From assembly GCA_903858975.1 (NCBI GenBank), contig CAIOKW010000258.1:1-5860 (forward strand): a DNA stretch of 5,860 nt, in the 5' to 3' direction. The DNA comes from Oligoflexia bacterium (GTDB lineage: Bacteria; Bdellovibrionota; UBA1018; CAIMNF01). Below, piece after piece: positions 1 to 5,860 of this stretch (positions are counted from its first letter, which is position 1; every line of letters begins with the position of its first letter). The notes beneath the pieces are model-generated. The model made no database searches. It saw only the letters and a list, made by a program, of their open reading frames with translations, and was not told the origin of the DNA. Made by a program: the position numbers and the translations under genes.

Positions 1-1264
1 ATTCCGCTTTTCCAGGAATCTGAGACGCGAGTTTAAATTGCCCTCCGAGTGTCTTTTCTTTTTCAAAAAGAGTCACCTGGTGTCCTGCGCGTAAAAGGAC
101 GAGCGCAGCATTCATTCCCGCGGGGCCTGCGCCAATGACGGCATATTTTTTTGAAGCAGGGGTGCTGCTCATTTTCCATTCAGTTTCTTCGCAGGCAGAG
201 GGATTCACGAGGCAAGAGGCATGCTTGCCTTCAAAAATATGATCGAGGCAGGCCTGATTGCAGGCAATGCAGGGATTGATCTGTTCAGGATGACCTGCTT
301 TAGTTTTATTGACGAAAGCGGGATCTGCTAAAAAGGGACGCGCCATCGAGATGAGGTCAGCATCGCCACGAGACAAAACGTCTTCAGCAGTCGAGGGATC
401 ATTGATTCGATTCGTGGCAATGATCGGCATTTTCACCGCTGCTCTTAATTTAGCCGTGATGCCGGTAAAGGCTGCTTTTGGAACCATGGAGGCAATCGTC
501 GGAATACGAGCTTCATGCCAACCAATTCCTGAATTGAGAATCGTGACCCCTGCGCGCCTCAATTCTTTCGCCAGTTGAACGACTTCTTCAAATGTCGAGC
601 CACCTTCAACGAGATCCAAGAGGGAGAGTCTGAAAATAATCATGAACTCCGCACCTACGCGTTTTCGAGTTTCCTTTACGATCTCCAGTGGGAAGCGCAT
701 GCGATTCTCAAAGCTTCCACCAAACTCATCGGTGCGATGATTCGTTCGTGCAGAAATGAATTGATGAATCAGGTAGCCTTCTGATCCCATGATCTCAACG
801 CCGTCATAGCCAGCTAGCTTTGCATTTTCTGCAGCCTTCGCGAAATCTTGAATCGTCCATTTGACCAAAAATCCAGGCATTGCAAAAGGAGTGAAGGGCG
901 TGATCGGAGATTTAATACGAGATGGAGCCACAGAAAGGGGATGGAAGGAGTAACGGCCTGCATGCAAAAGCTGTAAGCAAATTTTTGAGCCATGATCATG
1001 AACAGCTTTGGTGAGGCTTTGGTGAGCCCTAGCCCAGCGCTTTGATTTGAATGAGCCGCCGTTTGGAGTGAGGCGTCCCAGCAAGTTGGGCGAATATCCG
1101 CCAGTAATGATCAGACCCACACCCCCCCGGGCGCGTTCGACAAAGTATTCGGTCAATTTTGGAAGATTTTTTAAGCTGTCCTCGAGTCCAGTGTGCATAG
1201 ACCCCATTACAAAGCGATTTTTAAGCTCGGTAAAACCCAGAGAGAGTGGTTCGAAGAGTTTCAT
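1..1264 (-). CDS. fadH: 2,4-dienoyl-CoA reductase (NADPH), FadH family; C-terminus cut by window edge
   Basis: In known members this cytoplasmic flavo-iron-sulfur enzyme reduces 2,4-dienoyl-CoA with NADPH, using FMN, FAD and one 4Fe-4S cluster, so that unsaturated fatty acids can pass through beta-oxidation. I translated the minus strand: 421 residues of an expected ~670 are present. Residues 1 to ~325 are an old-yellow-enzyme TIM barrel (NRFVMGSMHTGLE near 17-29). GSEGYLIHQF at 160-169 and GIGWHEAR at 246-253 carry the catalytic Tyr164 and His250 equivalents of E. coli FadH. The cluster ligands are Cys332, Cys335, Cys339 and Cys351 (CIACNQACLD). A Rossmann nucleotide-binding motif GAGPAG lies at 378-383, followed by GGQFKLASQIPGK, as in E. 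coli. The ATG at 1262-1264 matches the family N-terminus (MKLFEPLSLGF). No good Shine-Dalgarno sequence precedes it. The frame is intact and all visible key residues are present. The remaining ~250 residues, mostly the FAD/NADPH domain, lie outside the window. A related OYE-like enoate reductase is possible but less likely given these motifs. Confidence 0.95.
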   Translation of the reverse strand, partial: MKLFEPLSLGFTELKNRFVMGSMHTGLEDSLKNLPKLTEYFVERARGGVGLIITGGYSPNLLGRLTPNGGSFKSKRWARAHQSLTKAVHDHGSKICLQLLHAGRYSFHPLSVAPSRIKSPITPFTPFAMPGFLVKWTIQDFAKAAENAKLAGYDGVEIMGSEGYLIHQFISARTNHRTDEFGGSFENRMRFPLEIVKETRKRVGAEFMIIFRLSLLDLVEGGSTFEEVVQLAKELRRAGVTILNSGIGWHEARIPTIASMVPKAAFTGITAKLRAAVKMPIIATNRINDPSTAEDVLSRGDADLISMARPFLADPAFVNKTKAGHPEQINPCIACNQACLDHIFEGKHASCLVNPSACEETEWKMSSTPASKKYAVIGAGPAGMNAALVLLRAGHQVTLFEKEKTLGGQFKLASQIPGKAE

Positions 1265-1313
1265 AGACTCAAAGTCTAGCGTTTTTTTGATTCCTTCGAT
1301 ACAGTTTTTGGGT
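1265..1313. promoter_or_regulatory. 49-bp divergent intergenic region between fadH and the solute-binding protein gene
   Basis: Two genes start back to back here, so both promoters must lie in this gap or reach into the opposite coding regions. I see no convincing -35/-10 pair in either direction. The plus side is T-rich (a run of seven T at 1282-1288). The clearest element is the palindrome TAGACT-CAA-AGTCTA at 1264-1278, with 6-bp arms and a 3-nt centre; its outermost base is the A of the fadH start codon. It could be an operator, or a small hairpin in the fadH mRNA that includes the start codon. Regulatory function is inferred from position only. Confidence 0.35.
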
Positions 1314-2855
1314 ATGAAATTACGATCTTTTTTCGGTTCTTTTGCGGTGATCGCCATTATTTTCACTCCCGTTTCACAGGGTGCGACATTCAAGTTTCGC
1401 CTGCTAGCTGAGCCCACCACTTTTGACTGGAATTTGGCGAGTACCTCCGTAGAAACCCCACTCATGATGAACCTCATGGAGGGGCTGACTGAAGTAGATC
1501 CCAATTTGAAGACCAAGCCCTGCCTTGCCGAAAAAATGGCGGTTTCTAAGGATCAAAAGACTTACACCTTCACCCTCCGTAAGGGGGTTCAGTGGTCGGA
1601 CGGGGTTGCGCTCAAGGCCCAGGACTTCGTAGAGGGCTGGAAGCGGCTCCTCACTCCAGCGACGGGCGCTCCCTATGCTTACCTTCTTTTTGATGTGGTG
1701 GGGGCTGAGGATTTTAATAAAAAGAAAATTGATGATTTCACCAAAGTAGGTGTGATTGCAAAAGATGAAACGACCTTAGTGGTGAAGCTCTCTCGCCCGG
1801 TTGCTTATTTCCCTTTTCTCACAAGCTTCTGGCCCCTGTTCCCGATTCGGAAAGACCTGATCGACAAAGAAGGTAACCAGTGGACGAAGCCAGGCAAAAT
1901 GGTGACCGTGGGACCTTATGTACTCGAAGCTTACCAGATACAGACCAAGATCACGATGAAGGCCAATCCCCACTATTGGAGAAAAATGGGGAACGTGACC
2001 GAGGTGGTGGCCCAAATTATTAAAGACAGCGCAACATCACTCAATGTCTTCAAGTCTGGTGGAATCCAGATGATGCAAGACTTTGCACCCAATGATCTCA
2101 AGCTTGCGCGACCCATGAGTGAATTTAAAACATTTCCCTATCTGAAAACACACTACATTGCATTTCGCGTAAAGGGCTCTGCGGCTGAGAATCAGAATCT
2201 AAGACTTGCGCTCGCTTCCGCCATTAACCGGAAGCCGATTCCTTCTATTTTAAATGGAACCCAAAAGGTCGCATCGAGCTTCATTCCGCCTAAAGTTGTT
2301 GGGCATGATCCGAAAATGGGAATCCCCTTTGATCCTATTAAAGCGAAAGAATACTTGAAAAAATCAGGGATGAATCCAGGCACTCTGAAGCTTGAATTGG
2401 TAGCCCGCAATGCTGAGCGGCCACAAATCATGGCTCAATACATTCAGAGTGAACTCAAAAAGAATCTTGGAGTAAATTTAGAAATTCAGCTTTTTGATCA
2501 CAAGGTGTTCAGAAGCCAAATCCAGACAGCAAGTTTTCCAATGATGCTGATGGTGTGGTCTGCTGATTATCCAGATGGAGATAGTTTTCTGGGGCTCTTC
2601 GAGTCAGGCACGGGAAATAATCTCACGCATTTCTCAAATCCAAAGTTCGATGAAAATGTGAAGAAGGCCCGAGAGGATTGGAACACGCTGAAGCGGGATT
2701 CACTTTACAAAGAGGCCCAGTCGATTCTTCAGATGAGAGAGGCTGCGATCATTCCCCTTTATTATGAGGAGAATGAAGCCCTGGTTTCAAAGAGCGTGAA
2801 GGGCTTTTTTATTAACCCGATTGGGTATTATTTTATCAAAGACATTCAGATCTAA
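1314..2855 (+). CDS. ABC transporter periplasmic solute-binding protein, OppA/DppA (SBP_bac_5) family
   Basis: Predicted to bind a peptide or similar solute in the periplasm and hand it to an ABC permease. The product has 513 residues, typical for the family. Residues 1 to ~23 are a Sec signal peptide (MKLRSFFGSFAVIAIIF, then VSQG/A) with no lipobox Cys, so the mature protein should be soluble. Family hallmarks in order are: LAEPTTFDWN (31-40), NLMEGLTEVDPN (53-64), the signature YTFTLRKGVQWSDG (84-97) with DFVEGWKRL (104-112), TVGPYVLEAY (198-207), NPHYWR (218-223), LRLALASAINRK (297-308), and near the C-terminus VWSADYPDGDSFLGLF (414-429) with NLTHFSNPKFD (436-446). The frame is open upstream to 1047, but that stretch lies inside fadH on the other strand and would bury the signal peptide, so I place the start at ATG 1314. 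The preceding GGG is a weak ribosome site. No permease or ATPase gene adjoins it; the ligand cannot be told from sequence, so no gene symbol is given. Confidence 0.93.
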   Translation: MKLRSFFGSFAVIAIIFTPVSQGATFKFRLLAEPTTFDWNLASTSVETPLMMNLMEGLTEVDPNLKTKPCLAEKMAVSKDQKTYTFTLRKGVQWSDGVALKAQDFVEGWKRLLTPATGAPYAYLLFDVVGAEDFNKKKIDDFTKVGVIAKDETTLVVKLSRPVAYFPFLTSFWPLFPIRKDLIDKEGNQWTKPGKMVTVGPYVLEAYQIQTKITMKANPHYWRKMGNVTEVVAQIIKDSATSLNVFKSGGIQMMQDFAPNDLKLARPMSEFKTFPYLKTHYIAFRVKGSAAENQNLRLALASAINRKPIPSILNGTQKVASSFIPPKVVGHDPKMGIPFDPIKAKEYLKKSGMNPGTLKLELVARNAERPQIMAQYIQSELKKNLGVNLEIQLFDHKVFRSQIQTASFPMMLMVWSADYPDGDSFLGLFESGTGNNLTHFSNPKFDENVKKAREDWNTLKRDSLYKEAQSILQMREAAIIPLYYEENEALVSKSVKGFFINPIGYYFIKDIQI

Positions 2856-2952
2856 CGCGCCGCGATTTCGTCTTAATTACGAATGCTTAATGGCCTGTTA
2901 AAACCTCTTATTTCCGCTTGCTTGAGGCCTTTGCGCAAGGTATCAACGGGGC

Positions 2953-3732
2953 ATGAAAAAAATCATGCTGCTCTCTTTCCTTTTAGGAGTGACCGTGAAT
3001 ACCTATGCTCAGACACCATCCACTCAAAACTGTGACCTTCTCTATTCTCACCGAGGTGCAGATCTCATGGCGGCAGTGGACTGTTACGGATCCGTGGTTG
3101 CTGCATCGAGTGTGGATGCACAGAAGAATTTGTTTGAGAGATCCTTTATCGCGCTTTCTGCGATCGTAAATGATTCGCCGAAGACTCAAGATGAAATCGA
3201 TGCCATTTCAAAGGCTCTGAAGCTTGTAGATGATTTTTCAAAAAACTTTTCCAATACAGCAGGCTTCTATTACTGGAGAGCGGTTTTCGTCAGTTTCGAT
3301 GCGATTCAAAGAGATCGGGGCTCTGTTCTTCCTCGGCACCTCTTTGGGGTGATCAAGTCGCTCCAACAAGATTTAAGACAGGCAATTTCGATGGATCCAA
3401 CCGTTCATGTTTGGGGACCGAATCGAGTTCTGGGAATCATGCACACCCAAATGCCAGGAATTGTCGGAGGAGATAAGGTTCTTGCAGAAAAACTTTTAGC
3501 CGAGGCATATCAAAAGGCTCCCCAAATTTGTTCCAATCATACCGCCTACGCAAAAATTCTCATGGTGAACGGAAAAGATGCAGACGCTAAATCTGTACTC
3601 ACGAAGTTTCTCAGTCTCAGTGATGCTGACTTAAATCCATATCAGGGCGAACCCCTGCGAAATCTTAAGCCTGAAAATGATCGGGACCGCAAGGTAGCCA
3701 AAGACATGCTCGATCAGCTCAATAACAACTAG
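2953..3732 (+). CDS. Secreted helical TPR-type protein, TatT-like
   Basis: The product has 259 residues. It starts with a clear Sec signal peptide (MKKIMLLSFLLGVTVNTYA, cleavage likely after Ala19, next residue Gln), with no lipobox, so a periplasmic protein is expected. The rest is mainly helical. YYWRAVFVSFDAI (106-118), then LQQDLRQAISMDPTVHVWGPNRVLGIMHTQMPG (137-169), VGGDKVLAEKLLAEAYQKAP (171-190) and AYAKILMVNGKDADAKSVLTKFL (198-220) resemble degenerate TPR repeats. The order (YYW, GP-RVLG, P-GGD, A-LL-A-AP) recalls the TatT family, periplasmic TPR partners of some TRAP transporters. This is pattern recognition, not an alignment, and no TRAP genes are visible. Cys27 and Cys44 could form a disulfide. 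GGGG lies 1 nt before the start ATG, an unusually short spacing for a ribosome site. It is the first of three closely spaced envelope genes, 97 bp after the solute-binding protein gene; that gap shows only weak promoter-like sequences and a short CTTGC/GCAAG inverted repeat (2917-2939). The signal peptide is sure; the precise role is unknown. Confidence 0.85.
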   Translation: MKKIMLLSFLLGVTVNTYAQTPSTQNCDLLYSHRGADLMAAVDCYGSVVAASSVDAQKNLFERSFIALSAIVNDSPKTQDEIDAISKALKLVDDFSKNFSNTAGFYYWRAVFVSFDAIQRDRGSVLPRHLFGVIKSLQQDLRQAISMDPTVHVWGPNRVLGIMHTQMPGIVGGDKVLAEKLLAEAYQKAPQICSNHTAYAKILMVNGKDADAKSVLTKFLSLSDADLNPYQGEPLRNLKPENDRDRKVAKDMLDQLNNN

Positions 3733-3741
3733 GGTCTTGAA

Positions 3742-4986
3742 TTGAAGCAGGCATTGATTCCATTCATTTTTCTTCTGGCGTTCAGCACTGTGGCCGAAGG
3801 GCAGGTCCTTTCCGCTTTCGTGCGCGAGCAAGTGGGTAGTCTTCCTCAGGGAAGATTTATGGTTTCCTATGTCACGCTCTCCTCGTCTATTGATTCCATG
3901 TATGGACGGGATGGTGAATCAAAAACGCTCTCGAGCAACTTCAATCAAAACGTCACCTTTCAAAAGATCACTCAAGAAGAACCTGTAAGAGGGAATCAGC
4001 TCGCGGGCCTCTTCCTCTCAAATGGTGTGAGCCTTGCCGATTCTGCCGGCAGTTTAAGTGGAGCGATCACTGGAAATGTGACCGGTAAAATTCCAGTGAT
4101 TGGTTATGGAATTACGGATGATCTTGGTCTCTACGTATCGGTTCCGGTTTTGAACTTTAAGGTTCAGGCTCGTTATCGATTTGATCCGAGCGGCACAACA
4201 GCAGGCTTGATTTCCCAGCTCCAGGCCTCCGATCAAGCGTCAGTAGCTGCAGAAGTCAATGCAGCACTGAATACCAGCCTTGAAAGTAAACTCTATCAAG
4301 CGGGTTTGAAGTGGGATCCGAATTTAAATCGGGATTACATCGGAGATGCTCAGATCATCTTGATGAAAGTTCTGAAAACAGAGGCTAGCGATTCCATGAA
4401 GCAATCGATTCAGCCCGTACTCACTCTTCCGACCGCGAGTGATCAAGATATTCACGATCTTTATGGCTTGAAGGCGGGGGACCGCAGGTGGGGCTTAGGT
4501 GTGAAGTACGCGCTTCAGCGCCCGCTTCCTGCAAATCTTCAGCTCAATTTTGGATTATCAGGGACGTATCTTTTTGCCAACACTCAAGCCCGTCGTCTGC
4601 CGAAAGATCAGAGTGATGAGTTAAATGAGGATCTGGATCCGAGTGTCAGCGTCAGCGGAGGAACTAAGCTTCAAAGTCAGGTGCAGCTGCGCTATCCCTT
4701 CCCTCGATGGGTCGGGCTCAATGTGGGAATGATTTATCAAAAGCGTTGGGCGGAGAGTCTGAATGGGAATCTATTTCAGCCCGAACAATATGCCTTGGCC
4801 TCTGCTCGAAGCTCTTATGATTTGCTTTCCAGTTACGCATCCATCGACATCAATTCCATTCAGAGTTTTTTAGAGGGGAATTTCGTGTTTCCGGCATTAG
4901 CCGAATTAGGGGTGGGTCTTCCACTTCGGGGTCAAAATGCAATTGCAGAGCCGGTCTTTGAGTTGCAAGGGACGATGTTCTTTTAA
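3742..4986 (+). CDS. Predicted outer-membrane beta-barrel protein, TTG start
   Basis: The product has 414 residues with a signal peptide (MKQALIPFIFLLAFSTVAEG, cleavage near 20) and C-terminal residues Gly-Thr-Met-Phe-Phe. A terminal Phe preceded by alternating hydrophobic residues is the outer-membrane insertion signal of barrel proteins. Alternating strands are visible at about 127-147 (LGLYVSVPVLNFKVQARYRF), 203-229, 250-280 (GLGVKYALQRPL, LQLNFGLSGTYLF), 311-332 (VQLRYPF, VGLNVGMIY) and 386-414. IGDAQIILMKVL (200-211), QPVLTLPTA (224-232) and the following strand pair recall barrels annotated as the phenol MetA-degradation family (PF13557); this is a tentative resemblance. Residues ~153-187 look helical, which is unusual in a barrel and may form a plug or extracellular lid. 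The TTG start is supported by AGGG at 3731-3734, overlapping the previous stop codon, with 7 nt spacing, and by the signal peptide that begins there. The 9-bp gap suggests translational coupling with the upstream gene. Substrate and function are unknown. Confidence 0.85.
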   Translation: MKQALIPFIFLLAFSTVAEGQVLSAFVREQVGSLPQGRFMVSYVTLSSSIDSMYGRDGESKTLSSNFNQNVTFQKITQEEPVRGNQLAGLFLSNGVSLADSAGSLSGAITGNVTGKIPVIGYGITDDLGLYVSVPVLNFKVQARYRFDPSGTTAGLISQLQASDQASVAAEVNAALNTSLESKLYQAGLKWDPNLNRDYIGDAQIILMKVLKTEASDSMKQSIQPVLTLPTASDQDIHDLYGLKAGDRRWGLGVKYALQRPLPANLQLNFGLSGTYLFANTQARRLPKDQSDELNEDLDPSVSVSGGTKLQSQVQLRYPFPRWVGLNVGMIYQKRWAESLNGNLFQPEQYALASARSSYDLLSSYASIDINSIQSFLEGNFVFPALAELGVGLPLRGQNAIAEPVFELQGTMFF

Positions 4987-4991
4987 GGGAG
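4985..4991 (+). promoter_or_regulatory. Shine-Dalgarno sequence AAGGGAG that selects the lipoprotein start
   Basis: AAGGGAG overlaps the stop codon of the barrel gene. Three ATG codons follow in a row at 4992, 4995 and 4998. Only the third leaves a normal spacing (6 nt), so translation most likely begins at 4998, and termination of the upstream gene probably feeds initiation here. Confidence 0.65.
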
Positions 4992-4997
4992 ATGATG

Positions 4998-5717
4998 ATG
5001 AAAACAAAACTCACATTCGTAGCACTCTTCCTCCTGACTTCTTGTTCTAAAGATTTGTCACCAGTTCCGGTCACCAATGTACAGCACCAAGAAGCGATGA
5101 GCGTTGAAAATCTCAAGTTACTTCGAGTGAAAGAGCTCTTCGTGGTCCTTTTTCCAAAGAACTATACTGTAGATGAATGGAAATTCATTTTCGATGAAAC
5201 CAAGGAACTGAGTGCGAATAAAAAACGACTTCGCGCCTTAGAGGGAATGGTCGATGCCGAATCACAAGACGTGCGGGCTAACTTAATTGGAAAGAATGCG
5301 GATCTCCTTACTGATCTGGGTAACAAAAGCCTATTCATGATGAGTTGGAGTGCGTCGGATGAGAATTGTAAGATCAAAGACTCCTTAAAAGTCGTTTGCA
5401 GGCCCTCTAATTCGGATAATCCACTGAATGGTGGACTGCCAAAGAATTTAGAGCCGCTCAGTTTCGAAGTTCCTGATCCCGTCCGTTCAGACATTAAGAC
5501 GCCTTACTTGCTCATGCGGCTAGAACAAAATGATGTGAGCCGTGGGCCTTGGTACCGTCTTGATTTAAGGCTGAAGGTTGAATCGCTCAGCGATGATGAG
5601 AAGTGGTTTAAAGGGGATGTCGTGCCCGCAAAGGGGAGCTCGTTTATGGGGCAAGATGGAGCGATGGCAACAGAGTTTTTTCCATATGGGTATTCAGAGT
5701 TAACTCTCAGTCCATAA
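4998..5717 (+). CDS. Lipoprotein of unknown function
   Basis: The product has 239 residues from ATG 4998; two further in-frame ATGs at 4992 and 4995 would add two Met. The N-terminus MKTKLTFVALFLLTSC is a lipoprotein signal peptide with lipobox LTSC, so Cys16 should be lipidated. The next residue is Ser, not Asp, which by the E. coli rule favours the outer membrane. The mature part has an amphipathic helical region (~36-115, including TVDEWKFIFDETKELSANKKRLRALEGMV), then a section with Cys124 and Cys134, a possible disulfide, and a strand-rich C-terminal part with GPWYRLDLRLKVESL (183-197). I recognise no named domain. It lies 11 bp after the barrel gene, so co-transcription is likely; it may be an accessory lipoprotein of that barrel, but this is inference. 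A large inverted repeat begins 5 bp after its stop codon. Confidence 0.88.
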   Translation: MKTKLTFVALFLLTSCSKDLSPVPVTNVQHQEAMSVENLKLLRVKELFVVLFPKNYTVDEWKFIFDETKELSANKKRLRALEGMVDAESQDVRANLIGKNADLLTDLGNKSLFMMSWSASDENCKIKDSLKVVCRPSNSDNPLNGGLPKNLEPLSFEVPDPVRSDIKTPYLLMRLEQNDVSRGPWYRLDLRLKVESLSDDEKWFKGDVVPAKGSSFMGQDGAMATEFFPYGYSELTLSP

Positions 5718-5722
5718 GTTCG

Positions 5723-5797
5723 GGTGGGTGTGTAGATCAGGCCCCATCACTCCTGGGGGAATTGCAGTCGTGATGGGGCCTGATCTACACACCCACC
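5723..5797. repeat. Perfect 28-bp inverted repeat with 19-nt loop
   Basis: The left arm 5723-5750 is the exact reverse complement of the right arm 5770-5797; the 19 bases between (5751-5769) form the loop. The stem core includes ATCAGGCCCCATCAC on the left arm. In RNA one more G-U pair can form outside the stem (5722/5798). It begins 5 bp after the lipoprotein stop codon. No T-run follows on the plus strand, so it is not a canonical Rho-independent terminator. It may block 3' exonucleases, help end transcription, or be an intergenic palindromic repeat of the REP/BIME sort. The length and perfection of the match make chance formation very unlikely. Confidence 0.92.
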
Positions 5798-5808
5798 TAC
5801 ACCAGGTC

Positions 5809-5841
5809 ATTCAGGCGTGATGGGGCCTGATTTACACAGCC
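5809..5841. repeat. Third copy of the palindrome arm, direct orientation
   Basis: Bases 5816-5838 repeat 5769-5791 with one change in 23 (TGATCTACACA becomes TGATTTACACA). Weaker similarity extends left to ATT-CAG and right to CC, giving 47-48-bp spacing between copies. The changed base still allows a G-U pair with the left arm at 5723-5750, so this copy could compete with the right arm for pairing in RNA. It also has its own short stem TCAGGC/GCCTGA (5811-5816 with 5825-5830, 8-nt loop). The remaining bases to the window edge (5842-5860) show no gene. Confidence 0.85.
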
Positions 5842-5860
5842 TCATGCACCGGACATTAGA

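Noticed and set aside
309..784. Two short plus-strand open frames (309-578 and 575-784)
   Set aside because: Both are antisense to fadH, whose minus-strand translation matches the family residue by residue, and neither has recognisable protein features.
1047..1313. Upstream extension of the solute-binding protein frame to ATG 1047 (89 extra residues)
   Set aside because: It lies antisense within the well-supported fadH coding region, and it would place the signal peptide inside the protein. The ATG at 1314 gives a standard N-terminal signal peptide and the family's usual length.
2856..2952. Promoter for the three-gene cluster (TTGCTT at 2918 and TATCAA at 2941, 17-bp spacing)
   Set aside because: The -35 matches poorly, and transcription would begin almost at the start codon, leaving no leader for the GGGG ribosome site. 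It is too weak to list as a feature.
5162..5494. 110-codon minus-strand open frame opposite the lipoprotein gene
   Set aside because: It is a shadow of the lipoprotein gene: Ser/Leu-rich, with no domain, and the sense strand has a lipobox and ribosome site.
5723..5797. Integron attC site
   Set aside because: The palindrome is perfect, whereas attC sites have imperfect arms with extrahelical bases and conserved R'/R'' core boxes (GTTRRRY). I see no such boxes, and no integron integrase is in view.
5723..5797. Canonical Rho-independent terminator
   Set aside because: The stem is strong but very long, with a 19-nt loop, and neither flank carries the expected T-run. A role in ending transcription stays possible but is not shown.
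5723..5841. CRISPR array
   Set aside because: Only three copies are visible, one of them inverted, and the first two are arms of one hairpin. True CRISPR repeats share one orientation with regular unique spacers.

Overview
The window reads as chromosomal DNA of a free-living Gram-negative bacterium with roughly balanced base composition. The Gram-negative call rests on three things: two products with Sec signal peptides and no lipobox (a solute-binding protein and a TPR-type protein), a lipoprotein with a clear lipobox, and a barrel-like protein ending in Phe-Phe as outer-membrane proteins do. The style of the envelope genes would fit Bdellovibrionota or a related proteobacterial lineage, but this is only an impression.

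Layout. Positions 1-1264 (minus strand) hold the N-terminal 421 codons of a 2,4-dienoyl-CoA reductase (fadH), whose C-terminus runs off the left edge. A 49-bp divergent gap (1265-1313) follows, with a short palindrome touching the fadH start codon. Positions 1314-2855 (plus) encode a complete OppA/DppA-type (SBP_bac_5) periplasmic solute-binding protein with no permease or ATPase gene in view. After a 97-bp gap come three tightly packed plus-strand genes: a secreted helical TPR/TatT-like protein (2953-3732), a predicted outer-membrane beta-barrel protein starting with TTG (3742-4986), and a small lipoprotein of unknown function (4998-5717). Gaps of 9 and 11 bp, with Shine-Dalgarno sequences formed at or next to the preceding stop codon, point to one operon. 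All three products are predicted to go to the periplasm or outer membrane, so they may form an envelope module.

The right edge (5723-5841) holds the most unusual DNA: a perfect 28-bp inverted repeat around a 19-nt loop, starting 5 bp after the lipoprotein stop codon, followed by a third, direct copy of the same core. No U-tract follows the stem, so it is not a standard intrinsic terminator. It looks like an intergenic palindromic repeat cluster that may continue beyond the window.

Functionally, fadH (beta-oxidation of unsaturated fatty acids) and the solute-binding protein (uptake of peptides or similar solutes) are catabolic or nutrient-acquisition genes. No mobile element, RNA gene or CRISPR array was found.
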